NCBI GenBank assembly: GCA_016719165.1
Contig: JADKAJ010000010.1
Location: forward strand, 1 to 34,131
DNA length: 34,131 nt
Reading direction: 5' to 3'
Origin: Chitinophagaceae bacterium
Lineage (GTDB): Bacteria; Bacteroidota; Bacteroidia; Chitinophagales; Chitinophagaceae
Every line of letters starts with the position of its first letter. The first letter of the stretch is position 1. Positions 1 through 8,615 of the stretch are shown one piece after another. The position numbers and the translations under genes were made by a program. The notes beneath the pieces were generated by a model. It had not been told where the DNA came from. It did not search any database and saw only the letters and a list, made by a program, of their open reading frames with translations.

Positions 1-1
1 C

Positions 2-395
2 TATGATCGGGCAGCAATACCGGTTAATTTTGAAACCGCTTATAATGTGGCAAGACCAGTTTTTGTACAGATGATAAAGCAGGGAACAGGAACTATTTTT
101 TAATAGGTTCAAAAGCAGGGATGGGGCTGCAAATAGTAAGAGGATGATCGCTTACGGATTGTCCAAATCATTATTGTCCTTTCCGGCTGGCAGAACTGAT
201 GAATGAAGAAGCTGCCGGAACGGCAGTAGAATACTATAATTGATAGTTCCCTCCACCATTGATGCCCCACAAAACCAAGCTGTCCTGCCTCGCAGCGATT
301 TCGTAAATGGCAAACAACGGAGACCATTGCGCATATATTTTTCCAACACTAAACACAAGGATAGTAGATCACCGGTCATTGAATTATGAACGGGC
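2..395 (+). pseudogene. SDR-family oxidoreductase remnant, 5' truncated by window edge
   Basis: This is the C-terminal half of a short-chain dehydrogenase/reductase-like protein that can only be read by changing frame several times. From base 2 the frame gives VNFETAYNVARPVFVQMIKQ and then GTGTIF, which matches the SDR segment just before the catalytic Ser/Tyr region, and stops at 101-103. One extra T in the T run near 95-100 restores LIGSKAGMGLQ. A further shift near 131 gives MIAYGLSKSLL, carrying the YxxxK-like catalytic motif (YGLSK). Another near 190 gives LAELMNEEAAGTAV. Others give VPSTIDAPQNQAVLPRSDF (about 245-305), then TTETIAHIFFQH, then RSPVIEL near 370-385. At least five frame changes in under 400 bases mean no functional product as written. 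Either the gene is decayed or this end of the sequence carries indel errors; the shifts sit mainly in short homopolymers. The SDR assignment is from motif recognition. Confidence 0.68.
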
Positions 396-439
396 TCCTG
401 AGGATGATTTTCTGCTGTATCTTACAGCCCATTCCAATT

Positions 440-960
440 GAACGTGTGAAGTATATGAGTGGATCGGTTTGGCAGCAGCTGCTGTTTGATCGTATCCTGT
501 TTATGCCCTGGTATTATTGAATCCAAAAAACATAACCGTTAACGGGGTGGATGCCACCCGGCCAAATATGGCAAGCCCGGTTATGTCCGATTTTGCTGTT
601 GCTTGGCTTTCTAGGAGTGGAAGTTCACCCTGGTGCCCGACTCTGGGCCAAGCGGACAAACCCTGCTGGTGGTGGCTTTTAATGCGGCGTGGATGCTGCG
701 CAACTTTTTGGTGATCGGTACCTGCAAAGCAGGGGAGTGCCCCGAACGGGAGGCCGGCTTCTACCTGATGATCATTGCTTCACTCATTATGTTGTTATCC
801 GCATTATTTCGGATATAAAAATGAAGAAGATACAGGTAATTGATGGCTCTGGAAAGGGGATTTTACCCATGATTTCATAACAACTGATTTTCAGGCTGAA
901 CTCCTTATCTTTGGCTTCTTCATCCTTCTGAAATGCCCTTTCATACCCAAACTGAAACTG
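440..960 (+). pseudogene. Degenerate small membrane-protein coding region
   Basis: The function is not recognised. Protein-like stretches occur in alternating plus-strand frames but no intact gene exists. About 560-680 reads as LGVEVHPGARLWAKRTN. Frame 633-818 contains LLVVAFNAAWMLRNFLVIG, a cysteine pair (CKAGEC), and a clear transmembrane stretch (FYLMIIASLIMLLSALF). After another shift, IKMKK follows near 815-835. A further open stretch at about 855-960 again looks membrane-like (ELLIFGFFILLKCPF). This resembles the remains of one or two small integral membrane proteins following the SDR remnant. Basic residues after the last helix and good codon use argue that it was once coding. It could instead be intact in the genome and broken here by base-calling indels. 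No homolog is claimed. Confidence 0.4.
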
Positions 961-979
961 GCATTATTAAACGGGAACC

Positions 980-1396
980 ATGCGGAAGGGATTATTCATA
1001 TTACAATTATTAATTTCACTTGCTTGTTATACAAATGGGCAGTCGATTGTAATTAGTCAGGTATATGGAGGTGGTGGAAATTCTGGCGCAACATATACTC
1101 ATGATTTTATTGAAATTTTTAATGCTACTGGCTCACCTATCTCTTTAACAGGCTGGTCTGTTCAATATAATTCAGCTACTGGGACAGGCACTTGGCAGGT
1201 AACAAATTTATCAGGAACATTAGCCGCTGGACAATATTATTTAATTCAAGAAGCGATGGGTAGTGGGGGATCAGTTCCTTTACCGACACCTGACGCTACC
1301 GGAACAATAACTATGTCTGCTACAAATGGGAAAGTTGCTTTACTAAATACAACAACAGCTTTAACTGGAGATATGCCAGTCACCTACAATTATTGA
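980..1396 (+). CDS. N-terminal fragment: signal peptide plus lamin-tail domain
   Basis: This is the 138-residue 5' piece of the broken gene. It starts with a typical signal peptide (MRKGLFILQLLISLACYTNG). It continues directly into a lamin-tail domain (LTD): the IVISQVYGGGGNSG start, HDFIEIFN, SLTGWSVQY and AAGQYYLIQEA are the usual landmarks. LTDs are beta-sandwich modules common at the start of secreted bacterial nucleases and surface proteins. The frame runs out at TYNY. Continuing one frame over from about 1375 gives the expected end of the LTD (TPTIIDLVGFGTANYFEGTS, then SPSPRNSASPINL up to about 1590), which shows that the stop is not the natural one. Confidence 0.6.
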   Translation: MRKGLFILQLLISLACYTNGQSIVISQVYGGGGNSGATYTHDFIEIFNATGSPISLTGWSVQYNSATGTGTWQVTNLSGTLAAGQYYLIQEAMGSGGSVPLPTPDATGTITMSATNGKVALLNTTTALTGDMPVTYNY

Positions 1397-1620
1397 TTTA
1401 GTAGGATTCGGTACTGCAAATTATTTTGAAGGAACATCTGCTGCTCCGGCTCCTAGTAATACTAATGCAATTTTCAGAGCTGGTAATGGTTGTATTGATA
1501 ATAATCAAAATTCAATTGATTTTTCTGTTGCATCACCTTCACCCAGAAACAGTGCATCGCCAATTAATTTATGTACAACAAATACAATAACTGTATCGGG
1601 GTTTCTGGTTCTCCTTTTAA

Positions 1621-3006
1621 CTGCCCGATTGTTTTACATCAGCTTGTACGGTAAATTTTATTTCCTCCGGAACATTTACTGCTGGTAATATTTATACAGC
1701 ACAATTATCTGATGCTTCAGGATCATTTGCGACAGCAGTTACAATCGGTACACTAAGCAGTACGGCTAATTCAGGGACAATCAATATTACCATTCCTTCC
1801 GGTACAGCAAGCGGCACTAATTATAAAATAAGAATAAGAAGCAGTGCTCCTGTAGTTACCAGTAATTTGTCTGCAGATATAACAATTAACCTTACCGGCC
1901 CCTGTGTATCTGCAGCCACTGATTTTTTCAGGTCAAAAGCAACAGGAAACTGGAATACAATAGCAACATGGGAATCATCAGCTACAGGAACAGCCGGCAC
2001 ATGGATAACTGCAACACTTACTCCGGATTTTAATGCAAGAACTATTTCTATCCGAAACGGTAATAGTGTTACTGTTTCGGCTTCTGTTACAGTGGATGAA
2101 GTAATAATTGATAATGGGGGCATTTTAATAAATGATATGCCGGCGTCAAATGCATTGACTTTTAACAATGGTACAGGTAATGATATGGAAATATTATCCG
2201 GAGGTACTTATCATATTTTATCAGAAGAGGGTTATAATAATTACCAGTTGATTAACTCTGGTGCTACAGTGATGATCAGAACGGGAGGAAGAATAAAAGT
2301 TGGGGATGGAACTGTCTTTGGGGGAAGTGGTAATCACCAATTCGCATCAATTGCTTCTACTTATGTATGGGAGAATGCTTCAATTTTTGAATGGAATTCA
2401 TTAGGTGCCCCTGCAGCAAGTGGCGTTACCTATTTCCCAGATGCAAATGCATCAACAATTCCTGTCTTAAGAATTTTATTGAACACAGGTAATGTGGGTG
2501 GAGGAGCTTATACCACGATCAATGGTGTTTTAGAAGCAAATGGAAATATCCCTTTTACTGGTACAGGAATAAAAACATTCCGGAACGGAATCAGGGGTAA
2601 CGGCAAAGTAAACGGTACAACATCCGGTAAATTTATTATCGATGGTGTCACTGCAGAATTAGGAGGAACTGATACGTTGTTTGTACCCGTTACAGGTGGC
2701 CTTGACATCGGTTCTTTAGTTGCATCAAAAGTTACCGTTAGCGTAATTAATAATAAAACTGTTACTGGTAACATTAGATTGCTTTCAAATGATAGCACTT
2801 TTATTGACCTTGGCGCAAACAACTTAACTGTAACAGGAACGATATTCGGCGGCAGTCTGAAAAGTTATATCCGTACAGCCGGCACTGGTTCATTGATCTT
2901 AAATACAGTGGATGTTGTTGGTAAAACATTTCCTGTTGGTCATTCAAAGTATAATCACCTGATTAGGCAGATCCGCCGCAGAATACTACGGGTGCTGTTA
3001 ATGTGA
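1621..3006 (+). CDS. Central fragment: G8-like beta-rich region
   Basis: This open stretch has no convincing start codon (the first candidate is a TTG at 1867), as expected for the middle of a broken gene. It begins with a beta-sandwich segment (ACTVNFISSGTFTAGNIYTA). From about 1918 it reads DFFRSKATGNWNTIATWESS, the same landmark found at residues 499-520 of the 4157-7603 protein. It then runs through a glycine-rich, beta-helix-like stretch (TISIRNGNSVTV, VDEVIIDNGG) resembling a G8 domain. It ends where the frame is lost after KTFPVGHSKYN at about 2958. G8-like is a visual assignment. Confidence 0.55.
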   Translation: MPDCFTSACTVNFISSGTFTAGNIYTAQLSDASGSFATAVTIGTLSSTANSGTINITIPSGTASGTNYKIRIRSSAPVVTSNLSADITINLTGPCVSAATDFFRSKATGNWNTIATWESSATGTAGTWITATLTPDFNARTISIRNGNSVTVSASVTVDEVIIDNGGILINDMPASNALTFNNGTGNDMEILSGGTYHILSEEGYNNYQLINSGATVMIRTGGRIKVGDGTVFGGSGNHQFASIASTYVWENASIFEWNSLGAPAASGVTYFPDANASTIPVLRILLNTGNVGGGAYTTINGVLEANGNIPFTGTGIKTFRNGIRGNGKVNGTTSGKFIIDGVTAELGGTDTLFVPVTGGLDIGSLVASKVTVSVINNKTVTGNIRLLSNDSTFIDLGANNLTVTGTIFGGSLKSYIRTAGTGSLILNTVDVVGKTFPVGHSKYNHLIRQIRRRILRVLLM

Positions 3007-3821
3007 CCTGGCAGATAGAACCTTCAGTTAATCCCCCGGCCTCCGGTGCTGATATTACTTTTCAGTTTGATATTGCCAACCAGGTTGGCGGACAATTCAA
3101 TACTCCTCCTTATGACTTACAGCCGGTACAGGCATGGCATCGAACAAATGGGTATTGGCTGGCTGCAGGTACACCTCAACCCATTGTATCTTTGGGCGGT
3201 AATACCAGAACGGTAAAAGTTTCGGGCCTTACCAATTTCTCTCCGTATGCGTTGGCTAGAATCGGTCTTCCCTTACCCATCAAACTCATCAGCTTTGAAG
3301 CAACAAAGATCAGCAGCAGCGCCTCCCGTCTTAGCTGGGAACTGGCCGCCTGTTGTTCATCCGCAGCCCGGTTTGAGATTGAAAGATCAACGGATGCCCG
3401 GAATTATTCACTGCTCACTACCTTGCCCGGCAGCGAGACCAACCGTTTCTATGCCTATACCGATACAAGACTGGCCAAAGGCATTACCTATTACCGGTTA
3501 AAAATGACCGATGCCGATGGAAAAATAAGCTACAGCAATGTCGTGGCTCTTATCAATGATAAAGCCGGCTTACTGATCACTTCCCTGTCGCCAAACCCGG
3601 TACAGAGCCAGGCCACCCTTACCATTACCAATGCTGCCACCGGCCCGGTACAATTTGCCATCTATGATCTCCGGGGCAGGGTGGTACAGCAATGGCAGGC
3701 CAATACAGATGAGGGGAGCACCACATTCACCCTTCAGCTCGGAGGATTGCAGGCAGGAATGTATCATTTGCTGGCCAGCGGGGCAGGGACCCTTTCGGTG
3801 TACCGGTTTATCAAACAATAA
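3003..3821 (+). CDS. C-terminal fragment with T9SS type A sorting domain
   Basis: This is the 272-codon 3' piece of the broken gene; the frame is open from 2967, just after an in-frame TAG. TWQIEPSVNPPASGADITF matches the paralog's TWDITPSVNPPAGGADITF almost residue for residue. A fibronectin-like segment follows (LPIKLISFEATK, ARFEIERSTDA, YYRLKMTDADGKISYSNVV). The last 80 or so residues form a T9SS type A sorting domain: SLSPNPVQSQATLTI, YDLRGRVV, GLQAGMYHLLASG and a terminal basic/hydrophobic strand. In Bacteroidota this tail directs Sec-exported proteins through the outer membrane and is cleaved or anchored at the surface. Without its own signal peptide this fragment could not be exported. 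Confidence 0.6.
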   Translation: MTWQIEPSVNPPASGADITFQFDIANQVGGQFNTPPYDLQPVQAWHRTNGYWLAAGTPQPIVSLGGNTRTVKVSGLTNFSPYALARIGLPLPIKLISFEATKISSSASRLSWELAACCSSAARFEIERSTDARNYSLLTTLPGSETNRFYAYTDTRLAKGITYYRLKMTDADGKISYSNVVALINDKAGLLITSLSPNPVQSQATLTITNAATGPVQFAIYDLRGRVVQQWQANTDEGSTTFTLQLGGLQAGMYHLLASGAGTLSVYRFIKQ

Positions 3822-4030
3822 AGAAACGGGTAATTGACCTTTGTCAACCTGAATAACTTTCTTTCTCTGATACTTGTAAAATAAGCATTACTCCTTATTT
3901 TTATCGCCCCTTAACAACTTGAAAATTTCCGTCTGTTCCCTTCTGAAAAATTGATTTGTTGACTGGCAAAAAAAAACCGGGCCGGCAGCGGGTGATTCCT
4001 GTTTTGTTCATGGTTTCTTAATGCAGGATT

Positions 4031-4062
4031 TTTGTTCGCTGCGGGCATGGTCAATAGTTTTG
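4031..4062 (+). promoter_or_regulatory. Bacteroidetes-type promoter for the 4157 gene
   Basis: TTTG at 4031-4034, a 20-base spacer, and TAGTTTTG at 4055-4062 match the Bacteroidota sigma-factor consensus (TTTG near -33, TAnnTTTG near -7). Transcription would start near 4069, leaving a leader of about 88 bases before the ATG at 4157. It is the best promoter match in the window. The rest of the 335-base gap (3822-4156) holds nothing else recognisable. Confidence 0.6.
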
Positions 4063-4156
4063 CCCCCTTCTATCCAATCCTCTCCAAAACCGAAGCGGTT
4101 TCGTATTACTATAACCCTTCTAAAGCATATTTTTTATTTCTTAAAACTCAGAGTGC

Positions 4157-7100
4157 ATGAAAAAAATTTACGCAATTCTGTCGGTGGCCTTACTGGCCTT
4201 TGCACCGGCAAGACTTTTTAACAACACGGTACAATCACTGCCGTTTACACAAAATTGGGCAAATACGGGACTGATTACGACGTCAGACGATTGGTCAGGT
4301 GTTCCGGGTATTGTTGGTTACAGAGGTGATAATTTAACTGCACTTACGGGTGCTGATCCTCAGACAATTTTGATTGAAGGTACTCCGGTTGTAGATGTAA
4401 ATGCTAATCAAACTGATCCAAACACAAATACTACTGGTGGTGTTGGAGAATTCGAAATCACTGATCCTGTTATTGCTTTTCAAGGTTCTGGTACGGCAGA
4501 TGCTCCTAATATTGTAATTTATTTAAACACTACAGGACTTCAGAATATCAATGTTGCGTATAATTTAAGAGATATTGATGGTTCTGCTGATAATGCTGCA
4601 CAAGCGGTAGCATTACAATACCGGGTTGGTAATAGCGGAGATTTTACCAATGTACCTGCAGGTTTTGTGGCAGATGCAACTCTAGGCCCAAGCCTATCAG
4701 GTTTGGTTACAGCAGTAAGTGCCGTATTACCTGCCGCCTGTAATAATGCAGCCGAGTTACAGGTAAGGGTTATCACTGCTAATGCTGCTGGTAATGATGA
4801 GTGGGTAGGTATTGATGATATCAATATTACCGGCAGTCCTTTGAGTGGTAATTCCACCAGCTCTGATATTATTACCAATGGTTCTTTTTCTGCACCTTCC
4901 AATATTAACTATGCCAATTACCAGGCAACAGATATAACTGATGTCAACAGTTTAGAAGTAGCACAGTTTACTATCCGTGATGGCGGCGCAGCTGCAGACG
5001 GAGATGCAGTTGGAACTATTCTTACCAACTTTGTGATGAGCTTAAGCAACCCTGCTAATGTTCGCCGGGTAGCATTGTATGATGGTACAACAGAACTGGC
5101 AGAACTGGCCGGTGGAGCAACAGTAAATTTTTCCGGTTTAACAGTAACAGCGCCGGATGATGGTACCAAAACATTTTCTGTTCGTGTTACATTTAATGCA
5201 GCCGTAACAGATAATCATCAATTTGTCTTTACAGTTACCAGTGCTACTGCAGACGGTGCAGGTTCTAATTTTGCAGCGGCCAATGCTGGCGGTGCAGCTT
5301 CTTCATCTGCCGGTGATGATAACCGGATAGAAGTAACTGCAGATCGTCTGGCATTTGTACAAAATACCACTTCCCCAACTGGATTGAATGCAGCTATGTC
5401 ACCTGCACCAACGGTAAGTGCCAATGATGTGAATGCTAACCGTGACCTTGATTTCACTGCTTTTATAGATATTACTTCAACCGGAACATTACAGGGCAGT
5501 CCTGTTTCCACACAGGCCGTTGCCGGTTTATCTACTTATTCTGGTGCTATCATACATACAGCTACAGGTACGGGGCTGCAACTTACTGCTGCTTCCACCG
5601 GGCTTACCAGTGCAACCAGTAATTTATTTGATATACAAACTGCTTCTTCGGCTACAGATTATTTCCGTTCCAAAGCACCATCTGGTGGTAACTGGGGTGA
5701 AGCCACATCATGGGAATCTTCACCTGATAACAGTACATGGAACGGCGCAACATTAGTACCAACAGCAGCTGCTAATACAATTACGATCAGAAATGGACAT
5801 ACAATAACTGTTGCAGCAGCAGCAGATGGTGACCAGGTTGTTGTTGAATCCGGTGGAACACTTGCATTGGGTGCTGCCTTTACATTGGCAGATGGTGCAG
5901 AAGCATTTGATCTCGTTGTTGATGGAACAGTAATCAATAATGCAGGTACACATGTTATTACAGGTGCAATAGCTTTTAATGCGAACAGCCTTTACCAGCA
6001 TAACAGGAACGGTGGTACGATCCTTACTGCTACCTGGAATGCAAGTTCTACAATGGAGGTAACAGGTAATACCAGTTCTACTTCTATAACGGGAGCAAAC
6101 CAGGCATTCGGAAACTTTACCTGGAATAGTCCCGGTCATTCAAGCACATTAAACCTTGTAGGACAATTGGCAACCGTTAATGGAAATTTCAGGGTACAGA
6201 ATTCAGGTTCCGCAGCCTTGCGGTTAACAGGAAGTGCTGACCTTAACCTTACAGTTGCCGGTGATTTTATTGTAGAGGATAACCTGGATATTGATAATAA
6301 TACAACAGGTGTTACTAATATCAGTATTGGTGGTAATGTCTCTCATACTGCAGGTACTTTTGGAAGCTCAACAGATGTCGCAACCATAACAATGACCGGT
6401 GCTGCCAGAACTTTAAGTCTTGCTGATGCTACTTATTCAGGAACTAATATTGATTGGGTAATTAATACCGGCGCTTCAATTTCATTGAATAGTAATTTAA
6501 CTATTGCTGCATCAAGATCATTGGCACTAAGTGGTATTGTAGAATTAGGAAATAATAACCTGGTCGTTGCCGGTTCAATCACCGGTGGTTCTGCTACTGC
6601 TTATGTAAGAACGAATGGTACCGGTACATTGACCATTAATAATGTGGATGTAGCTCCTGTTACATTCCCAATCGGTCATAGCAAATACAACCCGATCATT
6701 ATTGAGAATGGAAGTACTCATAACTGGACTGCAAAAGTTACAGATGGTCTTACTGCAGATCCGGGATATAATACAGATAAAGCCGTATTACTTACATGGG
6801 ATATTACACCTTCTGTCAATCCTCCGGCGGGTGGTGCAGATATTACTTTCCAGTTTGATGAAGCCACACAAGTGGGACCTTCCTTCAGTACGGGTACAAC
6901 AGTACAGGCATGGCGCAGGGTTTCTGGTAACTGGATCACTGCTGGTGTTCCTGCAGCAGTAAATACAACTGTTGCCAATGCTGCAACTTTAAAAGCTACC
7001 GGTTTAACCGGGTTCTCTCAATATGCTTTATCAAATATTGATGGTCCGCTGCCGGTTAAGTTCTCTAACGTAAAAGCATACCAGCAGGGCAGTGGTATAA

Positions 7101-7603
7101 AAGTAGAGTGGAGTAATCTGACAGAAAGCAATGTGGCTGATTATAAAGTAGAACGTTCCATTGCCGGTCAGTCTTTTGCTGCGCTTACCACTGTGTCAGC
7201 CGCTAAGAATGATGGTGGCCGTGCCGATTATTCTTTCATCGATGCATTGCCGGTAAATGGAGTGAACCTGTATCGTATCCGGGCAACAGAAGCGGACGGA
7301 CAAAAATTGTACAGTGTAATTGTGAGAGTGGATACAAGAGGTGGTATCACCACGATCACTGTATATCCGAATCCCGTAACAGCAGGACAATTGTCGCTGC
7401 AGGCAACAGAATTACCTAAAGGATTATATACTGTACAGGTGTACAATGCTGCTGGTCAGCAGGTGCATAGTCAGCAACTGAATCACAATGGTGGCTCAGT
7501 CACCGAAATGATACAACTGCCGGCTTCCCTGCGGTCAGGTATGTACAACCTGCATCTCAGCAATGGAGATATGAAGCTGGGTAAAACATTCATCGTCCGT
7601 TAA
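4157..7603 (+). CDS. Secreted multidomain T9SS surface protein (type A sorting domain)
   Basis: This encodes 1148 residues, exported by Sec and then T9SS. The N-terminal signal peptide is short (MKKIYAILSVALLAFAPA). Residues 27-225 form a beta-sandwich region with GGVGEFEITDP, YNLRDIDGS and a final NDEWVGIDDINI, reminiscent of carbohydrate-binding or anchor-type domains. Residues 230-490 hold two further Ig/adhesin-like segments rich in Thr, Ser and Ala. From about 499, DYFRSKAPSGGNW begins a G8-like, beta-helix-like region (TITIRNGHTITV). Residues 860-960 contain the SVNPPAGGADITFQFD segment shared with the broken upstream gene. A fibronectin-like domain starts at LPVKFSNVKAY. Residues 1065-1148 are the T9SS type A tail (VYPNPVTAGQ, VYNAAGQQV, LRSGMYNLHLS). 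It has its own promoter and terminator and so appears monocistronic. No catalytic motif was seen; an adhesin or matrix role is an inference. Confidence 0.9.
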   Translation: MKKIYAILSVALLAFAPARLFNNTVQSLPFTQNWANTGLITTSDDWSGVPGIVGYRGDNLTALTGADPQTILIEGTPVVDVNANQTDPNTNTTGGVGEFEITDPVIAFQGSGTADAPNIVIYLNTTGLQNINVAYNLRDIDGSADNAAQAVALQYRVGNSGDFTNVPAGFVADATLGPSLSGLVTAVSAVLPAACNNAAELQVRVITANAAGNDEWVGIDDINITGSPLSGNSTSSDIITNGSFSAPSNINYANYQATDITDVNSLEVAQFTIRDGGAAADGDAVGTILTNFVMSLSNPANVRRVALYDGTTELAELAGGATVNFSGLTVTAPDDGTKTFSVRVTFNAAVTDNHQFVFTVTSATADGAGSNFAAANAGGAASSSAGDDNRIEVTADRLAFVQNTTSPTGLNAAMSPAPTVSANDVNANRDLDFTAFIDITSTGTLQGSPVSTQAVAGLSTYSGAIIHTATGTGLQLTAASTGLTSATSNLFDIQTASSATDYFRSKAPSGGNWGEATSWESSPDNSTWNGATLVPTAAANTITIRNGHTITVAAAADGDQVVVESGGTLALGAAFTLADGAEAFDLVVDGTVINNAGTHVITGAIAFNANSLYQHNRNGGTILTATWNASSTMEVTGNTSSTSITGANQAFGNFTWNSPGHSSTLNLVGQLATVNGNFRVQNSGSAALRLTGSADLNLTVAGDFIVEDNLDIDNNTTGVTNISIGGNVSHTAGTFGSSTDVATITMTGAARTLSLADATYSGTNIDWVINTGASISLNSNLTIAASRSLALSGIVELGNNNLVVAGSITGGSATAYVRTNGTGTLTINNVDVAPVTFPIGHSKYNPIIIENGSTHNWTAKVTDGLTADPGYNTDKAVLLTWDITPSVNPPAGGADITFQFDEATQVGPSFSTGTTVQAWRRVSGNWITAGVPAAVNTTVANAATLKATGLTGFSQYALSNIDGPLPVKFSNVKAYQQGSGIKVEWSNLTESNVADYKVERSIAGQSFAALTTVSAAKNDGGRADYSFIDALPVNGVNLYRIRATEADGQKLYSVIVRVDTRGGITTITVYPNPVTAGQLSLQATELPKGLYTVQVYNAAGQQVHSQQLNHNGGSVTEMIQLPASLRSGMYNLHLSNGDMKLGKTFIVR

Positions 7604-7623
7604 GGCGAAGAAAAACCGAACAC

Positions 7624-7653
7624 AAAGGCTCATGGCAACATGGGCCTTTTTTT
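7624..7653 (+). terminator. Rho-independent terminator of the 4157-7603 gene
   Basis: An 11-bp stem (7624-7634 with 7639-7649, one G-T pair) closes on a GCAA tetraloop of the GNRA class and runs straight into a T tract from 7647 to 7653. It lies 20 bases after the stop codon. Confidence 0.88.
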
Positions 7654-7681
7654 ATGTTGGTGATAGATAGTTGGAGAGAAA

Positions 7682-7734
7682 GACACCGGGTCCCTGAATC
7701 AAGTTCAGGGCAGGCCGCCCGGTGTGACAGTACG
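7682..7734 (+). repeat. Orphan long B element (array start)
   Basis: This is a long-form B with the inner CTGAA/TTCAG palindrome and no A element in front. It follows the terminator of the upstream gene by about 30 bases. Confidence 0.8.
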
Positions 7735-7778
7735 TTTGTTAATGTTGATTTCGTTTATTAAGGCAATTTCATACGAAG

Positions 7779-7917
7779 CTCAATGTCATACCGGAGCCCA
7801 ATGTAATTCTATAAGCGAATTTCTTTCCGAAGCCCAATGTCATGCCGGGCTTGACCCGGCATCTTTCCCTCAGAAGGAGTTATTAGAGAAAGACACCGGG
7901 GCAAGCCCGGTGCGACA
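7779..7917 (+). repeat. A-B unit 1 (short B), recently duplicated
   Basis: A is at 7842-7862 (perfect GGG/CCC stem) and short B at 7892-7917. The segment 7779-7900 recurs at 8014-8135 with a single base difference seen (GGAG versus GGAA), 235 bases downstream, so this copy is a recent tandem duplication. Confidence 0.85.
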
Positions 7918-8013
7918 GAACCTGAGAGATTGGAAAGTGTTTATTTTATGCCCCGGTTTGGCGTATCGAAAATGGGTTGTCATTTCATTTATTAAGACAA
8001 TGCTCTTTCGGAG

Positions 8014-8154
8014 CTCAATGTCATACCGGAGCCCAATGTAATTCTATAAGCGAATTTCTTTCCGAAGCCCAATGTCATGCCGGGCTTGACCCGGCATCTT
8101 TCCCTCAGAAGGAATTATTAGAGAAAGACACCGGGTCCCTGCCCGGTGTGACAG
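8014..8154 (+). repeat. A-B unit 2 (short B)
   Basis: A is at 8077-8097 (perfect GGG/CCC stem) and short B at 8127-8154 (ACCGGG-TCCCT-GCCCGGT). It is the near-identical partner of unit 1. Confidence 0.85.
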
Positions 8155-8262
8155 TACGTTTGGTAATGTTGGCTTCGTTCATTAAGATAATCTTCTTTCG
8201 AAGCCGTATGTAATGCCGGAGCTTGATGTCATACCGGAAAACGATGATGTTATGAAAACGGA

Positions 8263-8361
8263 TGTCATGCCGGGCTTGATCCGGCATCTTTCCCTAAAAA
8301 AATAGTAGAGAAAGACACCGGGTCCCTGAATCAAGTTCAGGGCAGGCAGCCCGGTGCGACA
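8263..8361 (+). repeat. A-B unit 3 (long B)
   Basis: A is at 8267-8287 with the intermediate GGG/TCC stem (one G-T pair) and long B at 8314-8361. It is followed by the ACCTGAGAGATTGG type of spacer that also follows units 1 and 7. Confidence 0.85.
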
Positions 8362-8462
8362 AAACCTGAGAGATTGGAAAGTGTTTATTGTGTACCCGGG
8401 TTTGGCGTTTCGAAAATGGGTTGTCATTTCATTTATTAAGACAATGCTCTTCCGGAGCTCAA

Positions 8463-8566
8463 TGTCATGCCGGGCTTGATCCGGCATCTTTCTCAAAAAA
8501 ATTATTAAAGAAAGACACCGGGTCCCTGAATCAAGTTCAGGGCAGGCAGCCCGGTGTGACAGTACG
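8463..8566 (+). repeat. A-B unit 4 (long B), directly upstream of the GIY-YIG gene
   Basis: A is at 8467-8487 (GGG/TCC stem) and long B at 8514-8562. The GIY-YIG start codon is about 50 bases downstream. Confidence 0.85.
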
Positions 8567-8615
8567 ATTGGTAATGTTGATTTCAGTTGTGCAAAAACAT
8601 TTCGTATTTTGAATA

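Larger units (their letters stand above)
980..3821 (+). pseudogene. Lamin-tail-domain T9SS surface protein gene, broken by frame changes
   Basis: Taken as one gene it would encode a secreted protein of roughly 940 residues: signal peptide, lamin-tail domain, G8-like region, beta-rich middle, and T9SS type A C-terminal domain. As written it falls into three pieces (980-1396, 1621-3006, 3003-3821). Frame changes lie near 1375 (one base short in the C run before the TPTIIDLVGF reading), near 1593, near 1620, and at about 2955-2966. The last break is more than a one-base slip. Compared with the intact neighbour at 4157-7603, which has GHSKYN followed by about 20 residues before ADPGYNTDKA, this copy jumps from GHSKYN to ADPPQNTTGAVNVTW, with about 18 codons missing and an in-frame TAG. 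The two genes are therefore diverged tandem paralogs, and this copy is probably inactive. Base-calling error could explain the first three shifts but less easily the missing codons. Confidence 0.75.

Noticed and set aside
4540..5937. Long minus-strand frames opposite the 4157-7603 gene
   Set aside because: Shadows of a Thr/Ala/Gly-rich protein; no start context or motifs.
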